Source: Istiophorus platypterus
Taxonomy: Eukaryota > Chordata > Actinopteri > Istiophoriformes > Istiophoridae
Assembly: GCA_016859345.1 (NCBI GenBank)
Contig: CM029115.1
Span: 12,543,001 to 12,607,000, forward strand
Length of the DNA: 64,000 nt
Direction: 5' to 3'
The position numbers were made by a program, and so were the translations under genes. Of this stretch, positions 13,982 to 26,618 are shown one piece after another (position 1 is the first letter of the stretch; the number at the start of each line of letters is the position of its first letter). Under the pieces are notes generated by a model. That model made no database searches and was not told the DNA's origin. It worked only from the letters and a program-made list of their open reading frames with translations.

Positions 13982-16689
13982 TGCGCACGCATGCTCTTCT
14001 GTGGGTGTTTGCTCAAGGACTTACTCTGGGGTTTAAGCCCGAATCTGACATAAAAATTCTATATTTCCTTTTGAGCAACACAATGACCGTCCTGCAATTT
14101 TATGTCATTTAAGAACACTTTTAAGAAGAATACTGCATATTTTTGGCCCTGAAAGAACTGATAATATTATGGTTAATCAAGTGAAAATATAATGCTGTAT
14201 GCCGATATCAACATTTAAATTTATAAGCATTGTGAATTTGTGCCTTATGAAAAACCTAGAGTACTCTACTGCAGTTTGCTTACTCAAAACTGCCCCGCTG
14301 GTGGTTAAAAAGTTAGAGTAGTTAGTTGGGTTCTGAAGAAAATTAATAAACATTCCAAGAGGCAGGTTTTTAGAGAGCTGAAAATATTAGACTAAGACTA
14401 GCAAATACAAAAGAGGTTCTCTTTGGAATTATATCTACCAGAAATTAGAAAAAGCGATAGAGGCAGCGACAGAACCAGCAGATCAGAAAGAAACTCTGGG
14501 TTAGCGTTAGGGTCCTGGGTATATAACAGAAATCCCCCTTCTTGTTTGGCAAGAACCCAATATCTGCGGTAAAAATAAAGGTTCAGTGTTCTTTGCACTG
14601 CAACACCATGTGCTCTACATGCCTTTGTACTCCCAAACTGCAGCTTTGCTCTCAGAGGACTTTTAAAGCATGTTGTGCTACTCAGAAGAATAAAAATGCC
14701 AGTAGCACAGTTATATACTACTCCTCATGCCCCCAGGTTTGCATCCTTGATCCCACAAGTAGAAATTATTTTCCCGGCTATGTTTTCAGTCAGTAAGTTG
14801 AGTCATGCTGCTCTCAGCGATTAACATCACATTGATTACATACTGTTACACCATCCAGATTGTGTCATATCTACAACTTACAGTATCCTCTGAGACTGTG
14901 CAGTAATCAGTATGGCTCTTTATCAGCTTGACACAGTGTAAGTTGTGTTAATGCACACTGTTAGTTTAATGATTTCAGCCATTACTGCATCATAAAGTCA
15001 TAAAGCGGAGCTAGAAGCCACTTGAACAAATGAAGAACGAGATGAAGGCTTAGAAACAGTTACTGTGTTCATCATGTTATATATTGTTGAAATAATAATC
15101 ATAATGATAATCCTAAGCCTTGTCCAGACTTTCTCTGTTAGTGAGCTAAAATGTTTCAGTGCTGTAATGACAAATGGTGTATTAGTGTCATGACACTCAT
15201 GTTGACCTGGCTGCTAGAGCTCATGTGGGCCATTCAGAGACCTACATTATTCACAGTTGTGACAATTAATAGATAATTCAATTCAAGACAATTATTCAAC
15301 AGAGGAACTGCAAAATATATGAGGAAACCCCCGAGCGAGGCTGTTTGAAGGAATTACCGCACATTTTTAAAAGTGGCTACTGTCAGAAGTGAGGAATAGT
15401 ACTATGCTGATTGGATTTGGAAAAAAAACCATAAGCAAATGTTAGCTACTATTCAGTTCAAAGCTATGGGAATCACCAAACACCCGAAATACTTGGTAAG
15501 GTATAATTTTGTTTTCTCTGAATTTTTTGGGGTTTTTTTTTCACAGTATTTTGTATACATCTCTATCAAAACTTCCATTAATACATTTGCTGTTGGTTAA
15601 TTTGTTTTTGTTTATGAACTGTATTTATATCTAAATGTGACTAAACTTCAAAAAGACGTATGTCGCTGTGTGTTTTTGTTCGTTCAGCTGCTCAAATTTT
15701 CTAGAGGAATGATTGTGTTATAATCAGGGTCAGCTTAAACCTGGTACAGTCTCTCCAGAACAACAGCAGGACAGCATTTGGAAGGTAGAAGGAGCTTTGA
15801 ATTTGGGGGAACATTTATAAACCAATAAAACAGATACAGTATTTAAAACTCTGAACACGAAACGTGCCTTCGCACTTTTCTAGCGTGTGACTACCCCTTA
15901 CCTGAATCAATTCGTATACAGCACAGATGTGAATATTTGCCTAAGTCAAATTTTGAATATCCTACGCTTTGTGATGACATGCCAACCAAAGGTCCTATTT
16001 CAGAAATACTGTATTCGTTAACTTATGGTGCTAAATTTTCCAAGTCAATTGCAAATATAGAGTGTGTACAAAAATTGATTGCACCTTTTAATATGCCTGT
16101 TCATCACTTTACAAGTTACCAATTTTGACTCCTTATCTCTGGTGCTGGAGCCAACCAAGCTATTATTCTAGCTATTATCATTATTATTACTATTATCAAT
16201 ACTCTACTATGGATTTATAATTAACAAACAATCTTGTGACGGTTGAGTTTTGTAAGTATCCAAGAATCATTTTATACTGTGTTTCTAGGATTGCTTCATA
16301 TTACAGCTCACAAAATATTTAGCTCAGGGCTGGAGGGGAAAAATACTTTTTTTTTGATCAGGCAAAATGCTGTTAATGCTATAGGATTAGTAAGTGGAAT
16401 TTTTATAAGCCATGATGGAGCTGCGCCATCAGTCATAGTCAGCATTATAAGGATATTTTATAGAGTTGCCCATGGATGATGTAAATGTGTTGACCAACCA
16501 GTGAGTTAGCTCAGCTAGTTAAATGTTGTGTGATTATTAGGCCAGTTGAGGTGGGGCACATAAATAGTACTTTGCTTGTGTTGAGAAGAAGTGTGCTGGG
16601 AGTTTCAAAATTATCCTGTCATTACAAATATAGTTGGTAACTTATGAAATAAAGTATACTATGGTATAGTATAACTCACATTTATTATG

Positions 16690-16912
16690 GGTTTAGATAG
16701 TGGTTGACACTGTTACCTCGCAGCAAAAAGTCTTGATTTTTAATCCACCATGTGGAACTTTAGTGGGGAGTCTAAACCAGTTGCTCTGGTTTCCTTTGGA
16801 TGAACAGGAGGCTCTAATTTAAAATGTATGAATACAAGATTGAATAGTTTTCTGTCCAGTCTGTCCAGGTTGTACCTCTTTCCCACAGCCATGCACAAGG
16901 TAAGTATATATT
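16690..16912 (+). repeat. Diverged fish interspersed repeat (TAGTGGTTGACACTGTTACC type)
   Basis: The left part (GATAGTGGTTGACACTGTTA, then CCTCGCAGCAAAAAGTC) matches the start of a very common teleost repeat, usually GTGGTTAGCACTGTTGCCTCACAGCAAGAAG. Further blocks, GTGGAACTTT...GTGGGGAGTC and TCTGGTTTCCTTTGGATG, follow in the expected order. It is heavily mutated and has no coding capacity. A copy of apparently the same family lies in opposite orientation near 43.6-43.8 kb. Confidence 0.5.
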
Positions 16913-19900
16913 TAATATATTCCCAGTAAAGAAAAATCCACCCATGCCTTTGTAGTTTATATCATGAGAGAAGCATAAATGAGAAATATCTGGCAACCAC
17001 CCCCAACACCTGGCATTCAACCAATTCTGCAGCAGTGTGCCTTTTTGAAAAACTACAGCACAGTATCTTCAGGCTGTCAAAAGATTAGCATTATGTGCCC
17101 TGATTTCTTTACCAGAATGATTCAGTAAACATCAGCCTTCACCAACATCAGTTCAGTTCAGAGTTCAGTGCCCCTCCCATCAAGAGTTGAGTTCCAGTTA
17201 TCTGTTTGTAAGTCATTTGCAAAGGTAGTTTGGGATGCCAGAAATGACTGGAATCCTCATGTTAAAATATATCACCATGCAAAGTCTAGTTATAGTTTTC
17301 AGCATATGGGTCATGCCAGCATGTGAGTGTGTATTGGATGCTCCAAAGCAAAAACTGCACAGTTTGTCAGCAACCACAAAAAATTAAGTAAGCTACTTAA
17401 AAAGTTAGTCAGATATATAAGTATATACAACCAACCTTTCACCAGCTTGCATTGCACACTTACTGTGTTTAGTTACCTTGGCAATGGACAGAGGTAAATA
17501 GTGGGCAGGGAGAGGCAATGAGCCAGGAAGAGCTGTTGCTGGATTGTGAGATTTCATTTGTTGGAAAACGTAAGAACCACTGCAAACTGCTTATTTTTCA
17601 GACTTGAGGATGAGTTGGTAAAATTTGTTTGTACTGCTCTGTTCTAAAAACCCCTCGGATAAATATTCCCACAGAACATGATCAGATAAAGACAGATCTC
17701 AGGTGTCCCTCTTTGAAGCCTTAAATGCTTGAGGAAGCATATGGGATCCCTCAAAATAAGTGGTACCAAATGTCTTTTCCACCGTTTTTTAACAATGGGT
17801 CAGTGTTGAGTGGACTCATTTCCAGCAGTGCAGCAGAGCAGTGATGTTTATTTGGGTTTTTTTTTTTTTGCTTTTTTTTCTAAGCCGGTTGTTGGCCTAA
17901 GCCAACAAATCTTAAAACCTAGAACCCCCCCCCCCTTTCAATTAGTTGGCATCAATGGGCTTTCAAGACAATTCACAAAACATGTTAGAGACATACTCTA
18001 CATAAAATTATTTATGAATGGGAAATAATTTATGAAAGGATATATGATCTATCTTGAGGCTTAAGACATTGGCTGTCTGTCATCACTTTTCATTTTGAGT
18101 AGATATCCATCATTTTTATTATGCTTTTACATTTTCAGCAACCATCACATTTTAAAGATTGTTTCAAGAGTACTCTTTATATATTTATTTTCATATGGTA
18201 TCTGCTAAAGCTCCAAGTCTTCTGCTTACTGGATACAGGGGATGCACACTATAGTCCTGGTGGCGTAGTAGATGGTGGAACTACTGACTTATGTATTCCC
18301 TGCCAGGATCCCTAAAAGCAAGCTCCTGCAGAAAATGACTCAGAAAAGACTTACACAGCTATGACCTCAATCTCTGCTGAATCAGCTTTAAGCTACAGAT
18401 GATCAAGGTCCTGCTGTCACCCGCTGAGCAAACTTCCTTCCCTGCGGTAGACGTGAAAACAGTCAAAACATCCATGTGGTCAGTGTGCCAAGTTGCTGTT
18501 TGACTTAACTCGATCTGAATTGCTGTCTTTACATTTCAGGGGGAGGGCATTTGTTGCATAGAGAAATAATTTAAGAGCAGAGAACAGCCAATATTGTGAC
18601 TGGCAGTTTTCCATGAAGTTAAATGTCTGTGGAGTGGAATTCTGAGTTACTACACTAAGCTCTTCTCAAAGTGATGGGATCGGGGTTTAGACTGACATAA
18701 AGTGGCGAGAAGGACCCTGCAGATATATGACAGACTATTTGAAACATGGTGCGGTCAAACCAAAGCTGTCTCAAGACGTCAAAATAAATAAATCTGACTG
18801 TACAGTAACTGTGATAACTTAGCATTATGTTAACACTGGAAAATTGCTCTTGATGTCTAATAATTTCATAGCATTACAGTTGTGTGTCTGTTGTCATGCA
18901 CTCAAACTTTATACCCTTTAATATAAATCATGTCAAACCACCTTTACATAATTCTAGCACATGGAGGTGTTGAAATGCCTTGGTTGGAAAAACTTTGCAC
19001 TGCTCAAGTGCTGACATGGGGGAGAAGAAATTATATTTCCCACATAAATGGAGGCCAAACTGAGCAAATAGCGACTCACAGCATTTCAGGTATTACTGAC
19101 ATATTTGAAATGTCAGGGTGCACGTTATCTTGCTTGATGCTATGAGATATCAATAATAACCAAAGGGCACATTCAGAGTGTCCACATTATGTCAGAAGGC
19201 TCTGAAAGAAAAATTACTTCAGTGTTGCTATGAGCTCACAGACCTTTTACATAACTGACAATGATCAAGACAGAAGCAAATGCCGCTCTTTAAAATCTTC
19301 CCTTTCTTTCAGAGTTTTTTCCACCTTTACAACATCATGATAAATGCATTTAACACTGAGTTTGCACAGGTTTTCAAGGACTATGTGTTTTTTCCCACAT
19401 TACTAGCAGCCGATGGAAAAGGCAGGGGAATAGAGTGGAAACACTATGATGGTCAGTAGCCAATGAGCTTTGTTGCCCTGCAGGGAATACAGCATGCTCA
19501 TGGTCCAGTCGGGGGAAATGATATTCTCTGAAACATAGACTCTGTAGAGGAGAATTATCATATTTACTTGAAGGCTTTTACTTTCTTTCTTTTAGAGGCA
19601 ACCTTAACCCTTGTTCATGAAGGATATTTTAATGAAATTTATGAGGTAACCTCATCCTACATCCGCCCCTATTTTCATTTTGGTGTGTCTTGTTTCCTTC
19701 AGCTGCAGCATCTGGTTTAATACACAAAACAGATGAAAGATTGTTAATATGAACTATGTGCATGTGAATCTAATCCACCCATCTTTACACATAAAAAAGT
19801 TGTGGTTTTACAGTGGTTCTTTGAAGTGAACTATGGAGCTCTGTATGCACCAGGAACACTACTCAAAGAACTTTAATGTTCCACACATTGTTCTTAAAGT

Positions 19901-22691
19901 TTTTGATTGGTTTTTCAGTTTCGACCTATAAAAACAGCTGGTAAGGGGGGATGTGCTGCTGAGTCACTGCTGCATGTAGACAGACACACAGAGGTTTCCC
20001 CAGAATTCCTGTCTACGACGATGCTATACATTTTTGTATAAGCTAAAACTGTACTGCATGCACTTACAATACTATTTTGAAATGGAATGATGGCAGTGCA
20101 TGTTATTAGCTCCAAGAAGAGCCGTACAAAATTTACTGATGATGCTGTGTTTTTCTTTTAAGTAACTCATTAGCTTAGATTTGGTGTTACTGCATATGCT
20201 TACATTTGTTGTATTCAGCCAACAGAAGCAGGTGATTGAAGCACAGAGATGGACAGAAAAGAAGTAGATTATGCTGCAAGAGTAGATTAGGAGTATACTT
20301 CAGTGGATATCTGAATACGGTTTCTCCATTGCAGAACCTTGTCACTATTGGAAACAGATGTAACAGAAATGAATTCAAGCCGATTGCAGCTGCTGTTCTC
20401 TATAAAGGAAAAAACAATTTTTTTACAGTATTTTTCAGGGAAATGTTTGCCTCTCTCAGAGAGACATCAGAACCCAATTTGGATACATCATCTTGTTTTC
20501 AGTGGGGTCCCAGAGTTACCAAGTGTCAGAGTTTATTAGATGTCTTTTACTATAATTATATTATAAAATCATAAATCCAATAATCAGGGGCCAAAAGGGA
20601 CCAAAAGAGGATTTTAGGCAATCTTACTGTTTAGAACTGATTTCTTTTTCCACTCTTTATCCCCCAGTTGTTCTCTCTGTCCTACTATGTAGACAACATG
20701 TGGAAGCTATTCTCATGTTGCTGTCTAGACTCCAGAGTAGGGTGGCAGCTAGAGGCAGCTGCACATCACTATTAAAATTGCAATGCAGTCAGCCAGGGTG
20801 ATTTAGAGCAGAGATACACTAGAGGAAGCTATAAAATGGTTTCAGGGGCAGGTCAGGAGTGAATGAAAAGACTGTTGTATTCAAGACCACAGGAGTCATA
20901 GGTCCAATTTTCATCTCCTTTGTCTTATATTCTATAGATGACCTTTGTGACTTGCAGTCCCTTTTTATTTTAAAATGACACTGTTTTGTATTGTAATATT
21001 CATCTAATGAGAAAGAGAGGAGGAGCAGTGTTTTGCATGGTGGTAGACAACAAAGGAGGTGTAAAGTGGTAAGAGTGGATGGGCAACAGACTGTGAGGGG
21101 AATGAAAGGGAATGGGCATGAAGAGAGCATTACATAACCCCCTATAAAAGAGGGCTGTTACTTTGGCCAGAACACACAAGCGTTGGACAGCTATGGCCGA
21201 AATCTGAAAAGCCTTGGATCTGATTGCAGAACAAATTCTGGATCATGGCTTCAGTGCTTTATATTTCATCCCACTTTGGGATCATGTCCCTTTCTTTTCA
21301 GAAAGAACTATCCCGAGCTTTGCACAGAAAGGATACATCTATAATATCAAACTTGGCACCAAATGTAAATGGAGTCAATTCCAATCTGTTGCATTTTGTA
21401 AAGAAGCACATTTGCATTACACATAGGGTCAGGTTCCTGCTATAGAACACAAGAGTTCAGATAAATGTGACCTATTAAGTCTTCATTAAACCCAAATGTT
21501 TCTTTAGTTGCTGCAAATCAAGAGGACCTCAGTGGAAAATAGAAGCAGCTGGGTGACCATTTGAGGTTTTTTTTGAGGTGGGCTTCCTGTGTTTTTTTTT
21601 TTTTGTTTGGTTGTTTTTTTTGGGGGGGTGGGGGTAATGTAGAATGGTCCTGAAACCTCAACCTCATAGCTCACCCCTCACCCCACCCACTAGGACTGCT
21701 TTTTTTTTTTTTTTTTTTTTTAGCAGTGTTTACATTTCAGCATAAGGAGAAAACAAGAGTAAGACATATTGTTCTGTAAGTGCAGATTTGGAAGGGTTAC
21801 ACCCAACACACTAAGGAAATTTAGAGGTTGGTACCCACAAGAATAGCCATTCCCAGTTCCTGCTTAGTGCGTCATTTGGGTGGGTGGGGTTTGTTATGAC
21901 ACCCTTGTAAAAGTCGAATGATCACTCAAAAAATGTTTATGAACACTTAATAATCTGTGATGATGTGTAACATATATCAGAGTCTCTATGACTCATTGAC
22001 CTTATACTATCTTACTTAACCTCGGGGTGAGATCACAGCCACTCCACCTAAGATGTTTGGAAAAGCGCCAGCATTGCTATAAAAGCAGTTACGAGAAAAG
22101 GTTAAAGAGCAGTATTGTGTTTTTACAGGATTAATCTTTGGTTTTGAGAGTTTTTTTTCTCCTTTTCATTGTCCTGATCTAGTTTTTTCTGTGATTCTGG
22201 ATAACTATTCATCATGATTCTTTTTGACATTTCCCCACTTCATGATTCCCTTCAACATGTTTCTGGAAAGAAGCACAGAAATGGAAAACAATTTACAGTA
22301 AAAAGGGCATAGCATGTGAAGCAGGTTGCCTTGTATGGTAATGTAAATAAACATCTGACTAAAGGTAGATTAAGAACGAGTGACAGAGAGAGACATGGGC
22401 TGTAATGATTACTCTAACACTGTTGAGGGATTATTAGAGTTTACAACCATCACTCCATCCAAGGATTATTTCCTGTCAAACGAGATCTGTTCAGTAGGAT
22501 TGAGAAGACAATGGAACAAATTCAGTCCTCTCCAATTTCTTCCCTCTTTTCATACTGCTTCCTCTTACACAAAGGATCCTCTGTGAGACGAGACGGTGTG
22601 TGTGGCAGGAAAGAGGGGAGGCGGGGAACTGGGTTGGGGGCAAAAGGGGGAAATCCTTTGGATGGCATCACAGTCTTGGCTAAATATTTAT

Positions 22692-22802
22692 TAGAACATT
22701 TATTGATAAATATTGATAAGTTATTAAAATATCTTTTATAAAAATATATTGATTAATACAAAAATTATCAATATAAATATTGATAAATTAATAAATGTTC
22801 TA
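22692..22802. repeat. AT-rich foldback element, about 111 bp
   Basis: The left arm starts TAGAACATTTATTGATAAAT. The right arm ends with TAATAAATGTTCTA, which pairs with it, and several further TATTGAT/ATCAATA blocks pair inward. The stretch is nearly all A/T. It could be a small foldback transposon or a slippage product. No target duplication was identified. Confidence 0.65.
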
Positions 22803-25800
22803 CCTTTGCACACTCATCACTTTGCATAGCTTGACAGATAAGGAACAACAGATAATATTGTGCTCGATGCTGAATCTGATTTTACTGGAGCTTTAACTTG
22901 TAAAACTACAAGTACAAAAACACAAGTACACAAATACATCTTAAATATATGCAACAACTCCATATCCATCTTCACATTGTAGTGAGTAGTCATATGAGTG
23001 TATTGATTTTTGTTTAAACCATTTTCATCTTCTACAGGTTAAGAGGAGGCAAGTATTGGTTAAGTATGCCTTAGTAACTAAGTAACATTCAAACTCAGAA
23101 TCACAGAATCACATCTTCATCATAAATGCAACTTTGCTGCTAGTTTAATAAAGCTAACCTTCCAGCCTTGTATCACACTTGTATAAAAATGCTACACATG
23201 TAAACTGAATGAATTTAATAAATCTCCTAACTTTTATAACATTTTTTTTCTCTGCAGATGCATCAGCCTTGTGTGCAACAGTAATATTAGATGTTGTTGT
23301 ACTACAAACATTTGATTTTCCCTTTTGATGTTCAATAATTGAAGTGTGCACAGTTCTGCAAAAAAACCTTTTGTGTTTTATGCATATTGTCACTTTTTGA
23401 GCTGGAGTGCCTGGTGACTTTTGTATTTTGCCATCCTCTTTCTTTCATTTGAGTATTTTATGTAAGTGCTAATATGCGAGAGACTCCTCTAAACAGCTGC
23501 AGGGGCAGTCTTTATCAGAGAATTGGGGGCCTGTACTCAATTTTCTTCTGCATCACTAAATGATCATAAATGAAGAAACTGCTGTGGCGTAGGTACTTTA
23601 AAGTTTAGTTTGAAGCTGTTCCTCATCCTGTACCATGTATGTAGCTGTTAATTCAGTTTCAGACTTGGGTCAGTCTTTGCATTGTGCCATTTGCTGTATT
23701 TACAGTACTACTGACTTGGGACCGATCTACACTATTTCACTTGAAGCCTGTCTGTCTGTCCCACTGTGCCTGGAAGAGATCTACTGACTTACAGACAGTT
23801 TTCAGCTCCTCATATGTTCAGTACATGTAATTCCCTCAAGTCAGAGTATTTAAACTTTTTTGATGTGTTTTATAAGTATCTCATTGTTTTGATTGTGCTG
23901 CACTTTGAATTTGGAAACCATCTGTTTCAAATCTGTAAATGAATACTAAAAGCCCACTCTTTTACACTTGGTAACGGATAAGTCTACTTAACTCCATGCT
24001 GAACTATTTTATTCACTTTTAAAGAGAGGCATGTTCTTAGTTTCAAGTGAATGGTAAACACCAAGCCACAGAACTGACTGAAGCTGATTTCTATCTTTTA
24101 TTCACAGTGCCAGGTGGCTGAGTGACCCTGACCATGTCCTTGGTCGGTTGGGATCCTGAAGTCTACATGGATTGTATAACATTTTATGGTACCTTAAATC
24201 AATCATGAATAAAAATCACATGTGGCTCCAGTTCTGGCTCCTAGGTTATTCATTAAATTGCTAAAGGTGTAATAAATTGACATGAATACGTTCAAGTAGT
24301 CCGTATAGTCCAACCCTTAATATTGCGATTGTCATTTGATACTGATTTTTTTTTCCCTCTAAGTTAAAGCTGTTTTCAACCACAGTCTGGCATTTAGCCT
24401 CACTGTGGATTAACAAAATTCTCTTTTATCTCAACTCCAACTGTAGATCTATTTCAGTACAATAAACTGGATGATTATGATTTCACAGGAATAAACAGAA
24501 ATTGAATTAAGAACCTTCATAATTGTATTTTCTTCCATTTTTCATATATACTTGCATAATAGAATATGCTCCCCTTTAACTGCACAATATTTTTATACTA
24601 CTTACCCACTTTTCAGCATGTCTAACACAGTTCAGGAAGAGTATAACCTACAGATGAATATTAATGAGGAAAATAGCCTGCAGGACTAAGTAAAGGGAAG
24701 GAAGCCGGTAAGTATTTAGATGATGACACACCACAGGTCACATTATTAGCGGTAACATTTTTTTTTTTCACCTTTACCAGAAGAAAACTGCATGCAGATT
24801 TGTTTCCGATATATGATGCCTCCAGTGAACATAATCATTTCCCGCAGTGACTGTAAACTCTCTAACTTTGCCTATGTGGTCTATGAATGCATCCCAGAAA
24901 AAGAGAGTGTGGGCTTTGACAACATAATGTAATTACATCGAGGTTTCCATGGCTCCCTTTTGTTTATCTTTATAAGACTCCATCAGTATGGAATTTATAG
25001 CTTTCCATTGAAAACATTTAAAGAGAAACACTGTTAATGCTTTAAAGGAACAGAGCCGTGGTTTTGGATACAGATTTGGATAACTTTTTACTAAAAACAT
25101 AATGTGTTGTATAAGATTTTTTTAATTTTTAATTCCTGTTGCTCATTGGGATGCATTAATTTGAGTACAGCATGAAAATCATGTTATGAATTCCGTAGAC
25201 CAAATTGATTTTAGAGCCCCTACTACTTTACATACATAAAATATTGCAAGTTTGACCAAAAATAAAAGCGGAGTTAATGTTTGCTGTGAAGGATACAGCT
25301 GACTCAAGTAGGTCTGTAGGTTTCTGTTGGAAACCATACATTGTCTGGGATGTAGAAAAACAGGACTAGGTCAAAATCGGGTATATGGCTGGACCATATA
25401 TGGTAGGTGTGCAACATTGAGGACATAGTTGAAAACTGTTGTGGAACTTCTGTAAACAACTACTTTCAATTGCTATCAAATGTAGCAGTCAATTCCAAGC
25501 AGTCTCTAAGATGCTGCTCTGAGCTGCTAAAATCCTGATTTTAAAACTTTGACATTGTCTGACAAAATTAACATACACATAAGTTAAAGACAATGGCTGT
25601 GCTGTGGTTCCAGCTATGTTTACTTGTAAAATGACAGAAAAGGTTCACACAGAGAAAAAGTTAGTAGCTCATTCGCATCTGTGTCAGCTGCTGAGCAGTC
25701 AATTGAATGAGATACAGAGAGATGTGCCTGCGGAATGGAAGCCTGACCTTGCACTGGCAAAAAACTGGAAAAAACTGGCAACTGTCTTCTACAGGAAGTT

Positions 25801-26557
25801 CCTAAAGTTTATCGAAAAAGTAGCTAAAGAGGTGTGAAAAGTTGGTAAATCTAACTACACAGGTGCCACGTGTGCAACACCGCCTGTCCCTTGATCCTTT
25901 TTTGCAGCATTGGTTGTATTTTGGCCTACGCTCTGGGGCAGATTGGCCAGCCTCCCAAAGTGGTCACTGCCTTCGTATATACAGACTGGCTCCATGCGGC
26001 ACAAAACCTTACAACCATTGGATTATGACACAAAGTGATCCAGGTCTGGCCAGGAACAGCTCTTTCAATCTAGTTGTGGTCTCAAGGGGCCACCAGAGCA
26101 AACCTTGCCAGGCTCAAAGAAAGGGAGTTGTGTCTAGAAGCATCTGTCTTTAAAAATTAAATCACTGGAAGGTATGTAGAGAGAACAACCTACAAAAAAG
26201 GTGATGTACTCCTTGTAAGGCCTTGGTAGTGCATATGTAGGGCACCTTCCATCACACTTATGTGCACACTTGTGATAATAGCTTTCTCATCATTCCTCTT
26301 TCCTCACTCTTGGATAGGCTGGGGACTGTGTTCATATATTAGAGTTTTGCTCTGAATGACTCTAACTTGCAGTCTCCAAGTGTTACTTTGTTATGGTTAC
26401 CAAGACTCCATCAGGTCACCTAAAACACAGGTCAAATAAATCTAGCTGTAGCTTCCAGTTACACCTCACTATGCATTCAGACCATGGGCCATTTGTTTTG
26501 TGAGGCATGACTCAGATCTATGTATGTTGCTCTGCGTCATAAGTAGGGTTTATTAAG

Positions 26558-26560
<3 letters not shown>

Positions 26561-26613
<53 letters not shown>

Positions 26614-26618
26614 TGTGC
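26561..26618. repeat. (GT)n microsatellite, about 58 bp
   Basis: A pure GT array with one TT interruption near its right end, followed by CACGCGCG. Confidence 0.97.

Larger units (their letters stand above)
8561..16689. other. Noncoding stretch with microsatellites only
   Basis: No coding exon is supported. The two clear features are simple repeats at 13.1 and 13.9 kb, listed separately. Remaining open frames are short, lack recognisable domains and have no consistent splice context. Confidence 0.45.

Noticed and set aside
25604..26153. Two adjacent open frames of 77 and 103 aa that looked like a possible exon pair or transposase.
   Set aside because: No recognisable domain, different frames, and no supporting splice sites or terminal repeats.
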